The notes under the pieces are model-generated. The model worked only from the letters and a program-made list of their open reading frames with translations, made no database searches and had not been told where the DNA came from. From NCBI RefSeq assembly GCF_000503215.1, contig NZ_AYTD01000017.1, positions 434,001-498,000 on the forward strand: DNA of 64,000 bases, in the 5' to 3' direction. A program made the translations under genes and the position numbers. The stretch comes from Pseudomonas canadensis. Lineage in GTDB: Bacteria; Pseudomonadota; Gammaproteobacteria; Pseudomonadales; Pseudomonadaceae. Below, piece after piece: positions 34,314-43,261 of the stretch. Positions within the stretch are counted from its first letter, which is position 1. The number at the start of each line of letters is the position of its first letter.

Positions 34314-35219
34314 ATGACCCTCGAACGCGAAGCCGCTGCCAACACTGCCAAGGTCCTGTCCGAAGCGTTGCCTTACATTCGACGCTATGTCGGCAAGACG
34401 CTGGTGATCAAGTACGGCGGCAATGCCATGGAAAGCGAAGAGCTGAAAACCGGCTTTGCCCGCGACATCGTGTTGATGAAAGCCGTGGGGATCAACCCGG
34501 TGGTAGTGCACGGCGGCGGCCCGCAAATCGGCGACCTGCTCAAGCGCTTGTCGATCGAGAGTCACTTCATCGATGGCATGCGTGTCACTGACGCGCAGAC
34601 CATGGACGTGGTGGAGATGGTCCTCGGCGGCCAGGTCAACAAAGACATCGTCAACCTGATCAACCGTCACGGCGGCAGCGCCATTGGCCTGACCGGCAAG
34701 GACGCGGAACTGATCCGCGCGAAAAAACTGACCGTGACCCGTCAGACGCCGGAAATGACCCAGCCGGAAATCATCGACATCGGCCAGGTGGGTGAAGTGA
34801 TCGGCATCAACACCGACCTGCTGAACCTGCTGGTCAAAGGTGACTTCATCCCGGTGATCGCGCCCATCGGCGTGGGCGCCAACGGTGAGTCCTACAACAT
34901 CAACGCCGACCTGGTGGCCGGCAAGGTGGCCGAAGCATTGAAGGCTGAAAAGCTGATGCTGTTGACCAACATCGCCGGCTTGATGGACAAGGAAGGCAAG
35001 GTGCTGACTGGCTTGACCACGCAACAAGTGGACGAGTTGATCGCTGACGGCACCATCTACGGTGGCATGCTGCCGAAGATCCGTTGCGCGCTGGAAGCGG
35101 TGCAAGGCGGCGTGGGAAGCTCGCTGATCCTGGATGGTCGCGTGCCGAACGCGATCCTGCTGGAAATCTTCACCGATACCGGTGTGGGTACGCTGATCAG
35201 CAACCGCAAGCGTCCATGA
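34314..35219 (+). CDS. argB: N-acetylglutamate kinase
   Basis: Amino acid kinase of 301 residues. LVIKYGGNAM and VVVHGGGPQIG are the nucleotide and acetylglutamate contacts, and TNIAGLMDKEGKVL is the conserved C-lobe segment. It phosphorylates N-acetyl-L-glutamate in arginine synthesis. The N-terminal extension (about 20 residues) is typical of the arginine-inhibited hexameric form. CGGAG precedes the ATG. A long hairpin with a T run follows. Confidence 0.97.
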   Translation: MTLEREAAANTAKVLSEALPYIRRYVGKTLVIKYGGNAMESEELKTGFARDIVLMKAVGINPVVVHGGGPQIGDLLKRLSIESHFIDGMRVTDAQTMDVVEMVLGGQVNKDIVNLINRHGGSAIGLTGKDAELIRAKKLTVTRQTPEMTQPEIIDIGQVGEVIGINTDLLNLLVKGDFIPVIAPIGVGANGESYNINADLVAGKVAEALKAEKLMLLTNIAGLMDKEGKVLTGLTTQQVDELIADGTIYGGMLPKIRCALEAVQGGVGSSLILDGRVPNAILLEIFTDTGVGTLISNRKRP

Positions 35220-35236
35220 TGTAAAAATCTTGAATA

Positions 35237-35321
35237 GACCGTAGTTTTCGACGGCTCTTTCGGCGACACGTACCTATGTACGAAACCTCCGAAAGAATCG
35301 ACGAAATCTGCGGTCTTTTTT
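35237..35321 (+). terminator. Long three-tier hairpin with T tract after argB
   Basis: Outer arms 35237-35250 and 35302-35315 pair (GACCGTAGTTTTCG with CGAAATCTGCGGTC, two mismatches). Inner arms 35256-35263 and 35289-35296 pair (TCTTTCGG with CCGAAAGA), and a third stem CGTAC-CTAT-GTACG lies at 35269-35282. Six T's follow. It would end argB transcription but is much longer than an ordinary terminator. Confidence 0.75.
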
Positions 35322-35422
35322 ATGAGAGAGGGAAATGCCCTACCGCAATGATCGAAGCATCCGACATCTTGCCGGCATACATCTGCTTAGGATCTTCCTT
35401 AAATCCACAGGAGATCTTCCCC

Positions 35423-35635
35423 ATGCAAAAAACCTACACCCCCTACGGCAGCGACGTATCGGCAGGCACCTATGAGTGTGCCGACTGCGGACGCCACTAC
35501 AGCAATCAGTCGAAGACTTCCCTTCCACCCTGCCCAAACTTCAAAGCAAGCCCGCACCTGCTGAAAGGCTGGAATATCCTCACCGGCCAGGGTGACGCTG
35601 TCGAAGATCCGTACCCGAACCAGCCTTCCCAATAA
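35423..35635 (+). CDS. Small zinc-ribbon protein
   Basis: Protein of 70 residues. CADCGRHYSNQSKTSLPPCP has the CxxC...C spacing of a rubredoxin-like zinc ribbon, although the fourth ligand is not obvious. AGGAG lies ahead of the ATG at 35423; the frame is open upstream through the argB terminator but without sense. It starts a short run of tiny genes. The function is not known. Confidence 0.72.
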   Translation: MQKTYTPYGSDVSAGTYECADCGRHYSNQSKTSLPPCPNFKASPHLLKGWNILTGQGDAVEDPYPNQPSQ

Positions 35636-35652
35636 CGGTGGGAGACTGAACC

Positions 35653-35814
35653 ATGCAGATCGCATTCACTATTGATGCCCATACTTTCCAGCAGGAACAG
35701 CGGGAGCCGGTCAATAAAACCCTAAAAATTTCCGACAGCGAGATTGCATGCGCGCTATAACGCATCGCCAAAGCACTGTTATGCCAGACGCTGGGCCTGA
35801 ATGCCGTTGGGTGA
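35653..35814 (+). pseudogene. Very small gene interrupted by in-frame TAA
   Basis: From the ATG at 35653 (GGGAG upstream) the frame reads MQIAFTIDAHTFQQEQ onwards for 35 codons to a TAA at 35758-35760. The same frame then continues coherently (RIAKALLCQTLGLNAVG) to a TGA at 35812-35814. It may be a 35-residue protein or, more likely, a 52-residue gene with a nonsense change. I do not recognise the product. Confidence 0.4.
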
Positions 35815-36184
35815 AATCGTCGCGGTCAGCGGCCTGCTGCTGACCCTGACCACCTTCATGTTCAACTTGGCGTGGCCCAAGGTACATGATGCATTAGCGA
35901 TGGATGAGAACTAATCAGGCGCGCAGGCCAGGAAACGTAGCAGGACGAAAGTCATCAATATTTTGCTTGCCTGCGCACTGCCCATGACCAGTACTTTCAT
36001 GGCGCTGTTTTACGTAAACCTGCCCACCGCGGTCCGTGTCATGAACAGCAGCACACTGGACTTGTGGAACTTCGACGTGGATCGCACGCCGTACGTGCTA
36101 GTGGTCCTGGCATTGCGGGTGTTTGCGCTGTTCAATGCCTGGCTCGTCGTGCGACTGATCGATAAATGGCGGAAATTGGGTTAA
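35801..36184 (+). pseudogene. Small membrane protein gene interrupted by in-frame TAA
   Basis: From ATG 35801 the frame encodes one hydrophobic helix (VAVSGLLLTLTTFMFNLAW) and stops at TAA 35912-35914. With that stop read through, the frame stays open to TAA 36182-36184 and adds a basic linker (QARKRSRTK) and two more membrane helices (INILLACALPMTSTFMALFY and TPYVLVVLALRVFALFNAWL). The whole looks like one three-helix membrane protein of about 127 residues split by a nonsense codon. No family recognised. Confidence 0.5.
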
Positions 36185-36247
36185 CCGCCAGTCGGGCTGC
36201 CGTGTTTCAACGCTCATGAGCGCCATAGCAACCCTGACCCTTATTCC

Positions 36248-36280
36248 AAAAAAAGGCCCTGTTTTCACAGGGCCTTTTAT
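36248..36280. terminator. Rho-independent terminator of pyrE
   Basis: AAAGGCCCTGT, loop TTTC, ACAGGGCCTTT, flanked by A and T runs. It lies directly after the minus-strand pyrE stop and is symmetric, so it also ends transcription from the left. Confidence 0.92.
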
Positions 36281-36925
36281 TTAGACGCCGAACTGCTCGC
36301 GGTACGCCCGCACGGCCGGTAGATGCTGCTTAAGCTGTGGGTCGTCTTCCAGGAACTGCAACACTTGGTTCAACGACACAATGCTCACCACCGGAATGCC
36401 GAAATCGCGCTCCACTTCCTGGATGGCCGACAATTCACCGTTGCCACGTTCCTGGCGGTTCAGCGCGATCAGCACGCCGGCAGCCTTGGCGCCATCCTGG
36501 GAGGCGATGATCTGCATGACTTCGCGGATCGCAGTACCGGCGGTGATCACGTCGTCGATGATCAGCACGTCGCCCTTGAGTGGAGCCCCGACCAGGCTAC
36601 CGCCTTCGCCGTGGGCCTTGGCCTCTTTGCGGTTGAAACACCATGGCAGATCCTGCCCGTGATGCTCAGCCAAAGCCACGGCCGTTGCCGCCGCCAGGGG
36701 GATACCCTTGTAGGCTGGGCCGAACAGCACGTCGAAGGAAATACCGCTTTCAACGATGGCTGCCGCGTAGAAACGACCCAGCTGGGCCAGGGCCGAACCC
36801 GAGTTGAACAAGCCTGCATTGAAGAAGTACGGGCTGGTGCGCCCGGACTTCAAAGTGAACTCACCGAAGCGCAAAACGCCGCGATCGATGGCAAAACGAA
36901 TGAAATCGCGTTGATACGCCTGCAT
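36281..36925 (-). CDS. pyrE: Orotate phosphoribosyltransferase
   Basis: Protein of 214 residues. The PRPP motif is VLIIDDVITAGTAIRE, and the N-terminal FTLKSGRTSPYFFNAG is the OPRTase orotate-binding segment. It makes OMP from orotate in pyrimidine synthesis. I start at ATG 36925 with GAGG 9 bases upstream. It is divergent from crc with 82 bp between, the conserved pyrE-crc arrangement in Pseudomonas. Confidence 0.97.
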   Translation of the reverse strand: MQAYQRDFIRFAIDRGVLRFGEFTLKSGRTSPYFFNAGLFNSGSALAQLGRFYAAAIVESGISFDVLFGPAYKGIPLAAATAVALAEHHGQDLPWCFNRKEAKAHGEGGSLVGAPLKGDVLIIDDVITAGTAIREVMQIIASQDGAKAAGVLIALNRQERGNGELSAIQEVERDFGIPVVSIVSLNQVLQFLEDDPQLKQHLPAVRAYREQFGV

Positions 36926-37007
36926 GAAAAAAGCCTCAGATACCACGGATTTAGCTAATTAGGTGGACGGCGTGTATCATACACGCACGCGATTTTTGGG
37001 GCCATTT

Positions 37008-37787
37008 ATGCGGATCATCAGTGTGAACGTTAATGGTATTCAGGCTGCAGTCGAGCGTGGTTTGCTCAGTTGGCTGCAAGCCCAGAATGCCGACGTCATC
37101 TGCCTGCAGGATACCCGCGCCTCCGCCTTTGAACTGGACGACCCAGCCTTCCAACTGGATGGCTACTTCCTTTATGCCTGCGATGCCGAAGTGCCCACCC
37201 AAGGTGGCGTGGCTTTGTATTCGCGGTTGCAACCCAAGGCGGTCATCAGCGGCCTCGGCTTCGAGACAGCCGACCGCTACGGGCGCTACCTGCAAGCCGA
37301 TTTCGATAAGGTCAGCATCGCGACCTTGCTGCTCCCTTCGGGGCAGAACGGCGATGAAGACTTGAACCAGAAGTTCAAGCTAATGGACGATTTCGCCCGT
37401 TACCTGGATAAACAGCGACGCAAGCGTCGCGAGTACATTTATTGTGGCTCGCTGTACGTGGCGCAACAGAAGCTGGATATCAAGAACTGGCGCGACAGCC
37501 AGCAATCCCCGGGTTTCCTGGCGCCGGAACGTGCCTGGATGGACGAGATTGTCGGCAACATGGGCTATGTGGATGCCCTGCGCGAAGTCAGCCGCGAAGG
37601 CGACCAGTACAGCTGGTGGCCAGACAACGAACAAGCTGAGATGCTTAACCTGGGCTGGCGTTTCGACTACCAGTTGCTCACCCCAGGTCTGCGCCGGTTC
37701 GTGCGCAGCGCACGCCTGCCGCGCCAGCCACGCTTCTCGCAGCACGCGCCGCTGATCGTGGACTACGACTGGACATTGACCATCTAA
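37008..37787 (+). CDS. crc: Catabolite repression control protein Crc
   Basis: Protein of 259 residues with the exonuclease III/endonuclease fold (MRIISVNVNGIQAAVERGLL at the start). The family's catalytic residues are altered: the position of the metal glutamate reads CLQDTRA. Crc has no nuclease activity; it works with Hfq to repress translation of catabolic mRNAs, and the CrcZ RNA relieves this. Several genes in this window (kauB, dadA) are the kind it controls, though I saw no strong Hfq/Crc motif at their starts. A terminator follows. Confidence 0.96.
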   Translation: MRIISVNVNGIQAAVERGLLSWLQAQNADVICLQDTRASAFELDDPAFQLDGYFLYACDAEVPTQGGVALYSRLQPKAVISGLGFETADRYGRYLQADFDKVSIATLLLPSGQNGDEDLNQKFKLMDDFARYLDKQRRKRREYIYCGSLYVAQQKLDIKNWRDSQQSPGFLAPERAWMDEIVGNMGYVDALREVSREGDQYSWWPDNEQAEMLNLGWRFDYQLLTPGLRRFVRSARLPRQPRFSQHAPLIVDYDWTLTI

Positions 37788-37801
37788 GGTCTTTTTCCAG
37801 G

Positions 37802-37837
37802 CACAAAAAAACCGACATCGCTGTCGGTTTTTTTGTG
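37802..37837. terminator. Rho-independent terminator between crc and the DUF4870 gene
   Basis: CACAAAAAAACCGACA, loop TCGC, TGTCGGTTTTTTTGTG: a perfect 16-pair stem that ends in T's on both strands, serving crc and the convergent gene. Confidence 0.94.
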
Positions 37838-37845
37838 GGTGCTCA

Positions 37846-38217
37846 TTATTTGATCAGGCGCCAGGTCAAGGGGTAGCGATAAACAATCCCCTTGTTGGCC
37901 TTGATGCTGCCAATGATAGTCAGCACCACTGTGGCGATCGCCAGGGCAACCATCAGGAAAAAGCCAATCACTGCAAAAGCCAGCACGATGCAAGCGATCC
38001 AGGCGATGGCCACGGTGATCTGGAAGTTCAGCGCTTCCTTGCCCTGATCATCAATGAACGGGTCCACTTCTTTCTTCATCTGCCACAGGATCAGTGGCCC
38101 CACGACGCTACCGAAGGGGAACACGAAGCCCAGAAACGCCGCGAGATGGCACAACATTGCCCCCTGGCGCACTTCGTAGGAAGGCGTAGGCACCGGCATT
38201 TGGCTGTTGTCATTCAT
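37846..38217 (-). CDS. DUF4870 small membrane protein
   Basis: Protein of 123 residues with about three membrane helices (CHLAAFLGFVFPFGSVVGPL, AIAWIACIVLAFAVIGFFLM and the following VALAIATVVLTIIG). The motif KEALNFQITV before the second helix marks the DUF4870 (Tic20-like) family. The function is not known. It is on the same strand as rph, 22 bp downstream, so they are probably co-transcribed. Confidence 0.88.
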   Translation of the reverse strand: MNDNSQMPVPTPSYEVRQGAMLCHLAAFLGFVFPFGSVVGPLILWQMKKEVDPFIDDQGKEALNFQITVAIAWIACIVLAFAVIGFFLMVALAIATVVLTIIGSIKANKGIVYRYPLTWRLIK

Positions 38218-38239
38218 GGCGTTTCTCCTTGAAACGGGC

Positions 38240-38962
38240 TCAGTCAGCCAGGGCGGCGTTCTGCAGCTCGAAGATTTCGGTCATGCCTTTCTGGGCCAGG
38301 GCCAGCATGGCGTTCAGCTCGGCCGGCTGGAATGGCGCGCCCTCGGCGGTGCCCTGTACTTCGATGAAACCACCGGTGCTGGTCATGACCACGTTCAGGT
38401 CGGTCTCGGCAGCCGAGTCTTCCAGGTAGTCCAGGTCCAGCACAGGCTCACCCTGATACATGCCTACCGATACCGCAGCAATCATCTGCTTGAGCGGGTC
38501 ACCGCCTTTCAGGCCGCCACGCTTCTTGATCACTTTGAGTGCATCAACCAGGGCCACCATGGCGCCGGTGATGGACGCAGTACGGGTGCCGCCGTCGGCC
38601 TGGATCACGTCGCAGTCGACATACAGGGTCACGTCGCCCAGCTTGGACATGTCCAGGGCTGCGCGCAGGGAGCGGCCGATAAGACGCTGGATTTCCAGTG
38701 TACGGCCGCCCTGCTTGCCACGGCTGGCTTCACGCTGGTTACGCTCACCGGTGGCGCGCGGCAGCATGCCGTACTCGGCGGTCAACCAACCCTGGCCCTG
38801 GCCTTTGAGGAAACGCGGCACGCCGTTTTCGACGCTGACGGTGCAGATGACCTTGGTATCGCCAAACTCGACCAGTACAGAACCCTCGGCGTGTTTGGTG
38901 TAGTTGCGGGTGATGCGGATCGAGCGGAGCTGATCGGCAGCGCGACCACTTGGACGTTTCAT
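38240..38962 (-). CDS. rph: Ribonuclease PH
   Basis: Protein of 240 residues starting MKRPSGRAADQLRSIRITRN. It has the phosphate-binding DCDVIQADGGTRTASITG and the early conserved arginine cluster. RNase PH is a phosphate-dependent 3' exonuclease that trims tRNA ends. It is divergent from yicC, the usual arrangement, with 185 bp between. Confidence 0.97.
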   Translation of the reverse strand: MKRPSGRAADQLRSIRITRNYTKHAEGSVLVEFGDTKVICTVSVENGVPRFLKGQGQGWLTAEYGMLPRATGERNQREASRGKQGGRTLEIQRLIGRSLRAALDMSKLGDVTLYVDCDVIQADGGTRTASITGAMVALVDALKVIKKRGGLKGGDPLKQMIAAVSVGMYQGEPVLDLDYLEDSAAETDLNVVMTSTGGFIEVQGTAEGAPFQPAELNAMLALAQKGMTEIFELQNAALAD

Positions 38963-39061
38963 AGGGAGACACCTGTACTGAGGACGAAAAACTGCCGAGC
39001 ATTATAGAGCCGCGAGCCGTTTCGGGGCACTGCTAAAAAATTCGGTTACGAATGCTCGGGT

Positions 39062-39091
39062 TTGGGCGTGTCCGCCCCACTGCGCTACAAT
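39062..39091 (+). promoter_or_regulatory. Sigma-70 promoter of yicC-gmk
   Basis: TTGGGC, an 18-base spacer and TACAAT lie 57 bp before the yicC start codon, a good match to a sigma-70 promoter. Confidence 0.7.
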
Positions 39092-39147
39092 CCTGCGCCT
39101 TCTTAATCATCAGCCCGTGTTTGCGGGCTGCAACGCGAGGTACCTCC

Positions 39148-40011
39148 ATGGTGCACAGCATGACCGCCTTCGCCCGCGTCGAAAAAGCCGGCGTCCAAGG
39201 CACCCTGAGCTGGGAACTGCGCTCGGTCAACAGCCGTTACCTGGAGCCGCACCTGCGCCTGCCGGAGTCGTTCCGCGATCTCGAAGGCGCCGTGCGTGAA
39301 GCACTGCGCCAGGGTATTTCCCGCGGCAAGCTGGAATGCACCCTGCGTTTTACCGAAGAAACCACCGGCAAGGCCTTGCAGATTGACCGCGACCGCGCCG
39401 CGCAACTGGTCGCCGCAGCCGAAACCATCGCCGGCCTGATCAAGCAGCCGGCCGCGCTCAACCCACTGGAAGTGCTGGCCTGGCCCGGTGTACTGGTGGC
39501 CGACGCCACCGACCCGCAAGCCCTTAACGCCGAAGCGCTCGCCCTGTTCAACCAAGGCCTCAAGGAGCTGAAAGCCGGCCGCGAGCGCGAAGGCGCCGAG
39601 CTGGCGCGCTTGATCAGCGAGCGCCTGACCGCCATTGAAGCAGACGTTGTCACCCTGCGTGAACTGGTGCCGCAGATGCTCGCCAGCCAGCGCCAGAAGG
39701 TGCTCGACCGCTTCACCGACATGAAGGCCGACCTCGACCCCACGCGCCTGGAGCAGGAAATGGTCCTGTTGGCGCAGAAGAGCGACGTTGCCGAAGAGCT
39801 CGATCGCCTGAGCACCCACATCCTCGAAGTGCGCCGCGTGCTCAAGTCCGGCGGTGCCGCCGGTCGGCGCCTGGACTTCCTGATGCAGGAACTCAACCGC
39901 GAAGCCAATACACTGGGCTCCAAGGCGTTCGACCCGCGCAGCACCACGGCGGCGGTCAACCTCAAAGTGTTGATCGAGCAGATGCGCGAACAAGTACAGA
40001 ATATTGAGTAA
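39148..40011 (+). CDS. yicC: YicC-family endoribonuclease
   Basis: Protein of 287 residues starting MVHSMTAFARVEKAG, the conserved YicC N-terminus, and ending in the DUF1732 region (GRRLDFLMQELNREANTLGS). E. coli YicC is an endoribonuclease that targets small RNAs such as RyhB; that role here is inferred. The gene follows a promoter at 39062-39091 and ends 10 bp before gmk. Confidence 0.93.
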   Translation: MVHSMTAFARVEKAGVQGTLSWELRSVNSRYLEPHLRLPESFRDLEGAVREALRQGISRGKLECTLRFTEETTGKALQIDRDRAAQLVAAAETIAGLIKQPAALNPLEVLAWPGVLVADATDPQALNAEALALFNQGLKELKAGREREGAELARLISERLTAIEADVVTLRELVPQMLASQRQKVLDRFTDMKADLDPTRLEQEMVLLAQKSDVAEELDRLSTHILEVRRVLKSGGAAGRRLDFLMQELNREANTLGSKAFDPRSTTAAVNLKVLIEQMREQVQNIE

Positions 40012-40021
40012 GGCAACCTCC

Positions 40022-40642
40022 ATGACCCACAGCACCGGCACCCTGTACATCATTTCCGCCCCTTCGGGCGCGGGCAAGAGCAGTCTGGTCAAGGCCCTGA
40101 CCGACGCTGACGAGCAGATCCGCATTTCGGTTTCCCACACCACCCGCGCCATGCGTCCGGGTGAGGTAAACGGCGTGCACTATCACTTCGTCGAGCGCAC
40201 CGAGTTCGTCAAGATGATCGAACACGGCGACTTCCTGGAGCGTGCCGAAGTGTTCGGCAACCTCTACGGCACCTCGCAAAGCCACCTGCAGCAGACTCTG
40301 GATGAAGGCCACGACCTGATCCTGGAAATCGACTGGCAGGGCGCCGAGCAAGTGCGCAAGCTGATGCCCCAGGCGCGCTCGATCTTCATCCTGCCGCCTT
40401 CGCTGGAAGCCTTGCACCAACGCCTGACCAACCGTGGCCAGGACAGTGACGAGATCATCGAAGGTCGTATGCGTGAAGCCGTCAGCGAAATGAGCCACTA
40501 CGTCGACTACGACTACCTGATCATCAACGACGATTTTGCCCACGCACTGGACGATTTGAAGGCGATTTTCCGCACCAATCAGCTCCAGCAAAAGCGCCAG
40601 CAACAGCGTTTCGGCAAATTACTGGCCGAACTGCTCGGTTGA
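40022..40642 (+). CDS. gmk: Guanylate kinase
   Basis: Protein of 206 residues with the P-loop SAPSGAGKSSLV near residue 14, the GMP-binding SVSHTTRAMRPGEVNGVHYHF, and DLILEIDWQGAEQV. It converts GMP to GDP. I start at ATG 40022, just after AAGGC. It is followed by rpoZ after 167 bp, with an imperfect hairpin and T run (40711-40746) between. Confidence 0.97.
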   Translation: MTHSTGTLYIISAPSGAGKSSLVKALTDADEQIRISVSHTTRAMRPGEVNGVHYHFVERTEFVKMIEHGDFLERAEVFGNLYGTSQSHLQQTLDEGHDLILEIDWQGAEQVRKLMPQARSIFILPPSLEALHQRLTNRGQDSDEIIEGRMREAVSEMSHYVDYDYLIINDDFAHALDDLKAIFRTNQLQQKRQQQRFGKLLAELLG

Positions 40643-40710
40643 TTGGCTCTTCCCAAAACCGCTGCAAGGGCTTTACATTGGCACTTGTAGCGGTTTTGCG
40701 AGGGCCTGCG

Positions 40711-40746
40711 AAAAATCAGCGCTTCCCTAAACGCTGGTGATTTTTT
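40711..40746 (+). terminator. Imperfect hairpin with T tract after gmk
   Basis: AAAAATCAGCG and CGCTGGTGATTTTTT pair with a bulge around an 11-base loop. It could partly separate gmk from rpoZ transcription. Confidence 0.6.
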
Positions 40747-40809
40747 AAACTGTTTAGTCCGCTCGCCCAACCGGGCAGCGCGCATCTTGCATTCGCTCCG
40801 AGGAATACC

Positions 40810-41073
40810 ATGGCCCGCGTAACCGTTGAAGACTGCCTAGAACACGTGGATAACCGCTTTGAGCTGGTCATGCTCTCTACCAAGCGTGCCCGTCAACTGG
40901 CCACTGGCGGCAAAGAGCCCCTGGTCCAGTGGGAAAACGACAAGCCTACCGTTGTAGCCCTGCGTGAAATCGCTGAAGGCCTGATGAGCTACGAGTTCAT
41001 CGCCAACGCTGAAATCGTTGAAGACGAACCGCTGTTTGCAGCGTTCGAGGACGAGTCCAACGAGGCCGTCTAA
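40810..41073 (+). CDS. rpoZ: RNA polymerase omega subunit
   Basis: Protein of 87 residues starting MARVTVEDCLEHVDNRFELV, with TKRARQLATGGKEPLVQWEN, the conserved omega pattern. It helps RNA polymerase assembly and forms part of the ppGpp site. spoT follows, as in most gammaproteobacteria. Confidence 0.98.
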   Translation: MARVTVEDCLEHVDNRFELVMLSTKRARQLATGGKEPLVQWENDKPTVVALREIAEGLMSYEFIANAEIVEDEPLFAAFEDESNEAV

Positions 41074-41133
41074 GCCTATGCCTGGTCGACGTAGCACGGC
41101 GCGGGGTCACAGCCAACGGCAGGAGTTCACACT

Positions 41134-43239
41134 TTGCCGAGCATAGACGCCCTCGCCGATCGCTTATCGGCCTACCTCGGCCCAGACCAGGTCAACCTGG
41201 TCCGCCGAGCGTATTTCTACGCCGAACAAGCCCACGACGGCCAACGCCGGCGTAGCGGTGAGGCGTATGTCACCCATCCTCTTGCGGTGGCAAATATTCT
41301 TGCCGACATGCACATGGACCATCAGAGCCTGATGGCCGCGATGCTGCATGACGTGATCGAAGACACCGGCATCGCCAAGGAAGCGCTCAGCGCACAATTT
41401 GGCGAAACCGTGGCCGAACTGGTCGACGGGGTCAGCAAACTGACCCAGATGAACTTCGAGACCAAGGCTGAAGCCCAGGCGGAAAACTTCCAGAAGATGG
41501 CCATGGCCATGGCCCGCGATATCCGGGTGATTCTGGTCAAGCTGGCCGACCGGCTGCACAACATGCGCACGCTGGAGGTGCTGTCCGGCGAAAAACGCCG
41601 GCGCATCGCCAAGGAAACCCTGGAAATCTACGCGCCCATCGCCAACCGGCTGGGCATGCACGCCATTCGTATCGAATTCGAAGACCTCGGTTTCAAAGCC
41701 ATGCACCCGATGCGTTCGGCGCGCATCTACCAGGCGGTCAAGCGCGCCCGGGGCAACCGCAAGGAAATCGTCAACAAGATCGAAGAGTCCCTGAGCCATT
41801 GCCTGGCGATCGACGAGATCGAAGGCGAGGTCAGCGGCCGGCAGAAACACATCTACGGCATCTACAAGAAGATGCGCGGCAAGCGTCGGGCCTTCAACGA
41901 GATCATGGACGTGTATGCGTTCCGGATCATCGTCGACAAGGTCGACACCTGCTACCGCGTGCTGGGCGCTGTACATAATTTGTACAAACCGCTGCCGGGG
42001 CGCTTCAAGGATTACATCGCGATTCCCAAGGCCAACGGCTACCAGTCGCTGCATACCACGCTGTTTGGTATGCACGGGGTGCCGATCGAGATCCAGATCC
42101 GCACCCGCGAAATGGAAGAGATGGCCAACAACGGCATCGCCGCCCATTGGCTGTACAAATCCAGCGGCGACGAGCAGCCAAAAGGCACCCATGCCCGTGC
42201 CCGCCAGTGGGTCAAGGGCGTGCTGGAAATGCAGCAACGTGCCGGCAACTCCCTCGAATTTATCGAAAGCGTGAAGATCGACCTGTTTCCGGACGAGGTC
42301 TACGTGTTCACGCCCAAAGGCCGGATCATGGAGCTGCCCAAAGGCTCCACGGCGGTCGACTTTGCCTACGCCGTGCACACCGATGTGGGCAACAGCTGCA
42401 TCGCCTGTCGGATCAACCGTCGTCTCGCGCCGCTGTCCGAACCGCTGCAAAGCGGCTCCACGGTCGAGATCGTCAGCGCACCGGGCGCACGCCCGAATCC
42501 GGCATGGCTCAACTTTGTGGTCACCGGCAAGGCGCGCACGCACATCCGCCACGCCTTGAAACTGCAGCGCCGCTCCGAGTCCATCAGCCTGGGCGAACGC
42601 CTGCTGAACAAGGTGCTCAACGGTTTCGACAGCGCCCTGGACAAGATTCCTACAGAGCGCGTGCAAGCGATGCTCCACGAGTATCGCCAGGAAACCATCG
42701 AAGACCTGCTGGAAGATATCGGCTTGGGCAACCGCATGGCCTACGTGGTCGCCCGCCGCCTGCTCGGCGAAGGCGAACAATTGCCAAGCCCCGAAGGTCC
42801 GCTGGCGATTCGTGGCACCGAGGGCCTGGTGCTCAGCTACGCCAAGTGCTGCACGCCGATCCCGGGCGACCCGATTGTCGGCCATTTGTCGGCGGGCAAA
42901 GGCATGGTGGTGCACCTGGACAACTGCCGCAACATCACCGAAATCCGCCACAACCCGGAAAAATGCATCCAGCTCTCGTGGGCCAAGGATGTCACCGGCG
43001 AATTCAACGTCGAGTTGCGGGTGGAGCTGGAACACCAGCGCGGCCTGATCGCCCTGCTCGCCAGCAGCGTCAACGCAGCCGACGGCAATATCGAGAAGAT
43101 CAGCATGGACGAACGCGATGGTCGCATCAGCGTGGTCCAGTTGGTGGTCAGCGTTCACGACCGCGTGCACCTGGCCCGCGTAATCAAGAAACTGCGTGCC
43201 TTGACGGGTGTGATCCGCATCACTCGCATGCGCGCCTAA
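41134..43239 (+). CDS. spoT: Bifunctional (p)ppGpp synthase/hydrolase SpoT
   Basis: Protein of 701 residues. The order is HD hydrolase (MLHDVIEDTGI near residue 70), synthetase domain (with GYQSLHTTL), TGS domain (VYVFTPKGRIMELPKGSTAV), the zinc-finger-like region with YAKCCTPIPGD, and a C-terminal ACT domain. The intact HD motif means hydrolase activity; the synthetase of SpoT is usually weak. The start is TTG at 41134 with AGGAG ahead. The gene neighbours rpoZ and ridA, the standard order. Confidence 0.97.
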   Translation: MPSIDALADRLSAYLGPDQVNLVRRAYFYAEQAHDGQRRRSGEAYVTHPLAVANILADMHMDHQSLMAAMLHDVIEDTGIAKEALSAQFGETVAELVDGVSKLTQMNFETKAEAQAENFQKMAMAMARDIRVILVKLADRLHNMRTLEVLSGEKRRRIAKETLEIYAPIANRLGMHAIRIEFEDLGFKAMHPMRSARIYQAVKRARGNRKEIVNKIEESLSHCLAIDEIEGEVSGRQKHIYGIYKKMRGKRRAFNEIMDVYAFRIIVDKVDTCYRVLGAVHNLYKPLPGRFKDYIAIPKANGYQSLHTTLFGMHGVPIEIQIRTREMEEMANNGIAAHWLYKSSGDEQPKGTHARARQWVKGVLEMQQRAGNSLEFIESVKIDLFPDEVYVFTPKGRIMELPKGSTAVDFAYAVHTDVGNSCIACRINRRLAPLSEPLQSGSTVEIVSAPGARPNPAWLNFVVTGKARTHIRHALKLQRRSESISLGERLLNKVLNGFDSALDKIPTERVQAMLHEYRQETIEDLLEDIGLGNRMAYVVARRLLGEGEQLPSPEGPLAIRGTEGLVLSYAKCCTPIPGDPIVGHLSAGKGMVVHLDNCRNITEIRHNPEKCIQLSWAKDVTGEFNVELRVELEHQRGLIALLASSVNAADGNIEKISMDERDGRISVVQLVVSVHDRVHLARVIKKLRALTGVIRITRMRA

Positions 43240-43261
43240 GCCACATTACAAGGAGTCATTC

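Noticed and set aside
35237..35321. Integron attC site
   Set aside because: The hairpin resembles a folded attC in size, but the conserved GTTRRRY / RYYYAAC ends are missing and no integrase is near.
41164..43170. A 668-codon open frame antisense to spoT
   Set aside because: It is the mirror of a GC-rich conserved gene, has no ribosome-binding site or family motifs, and its His/Gln/Asp-rich composition is typical of such shadows.
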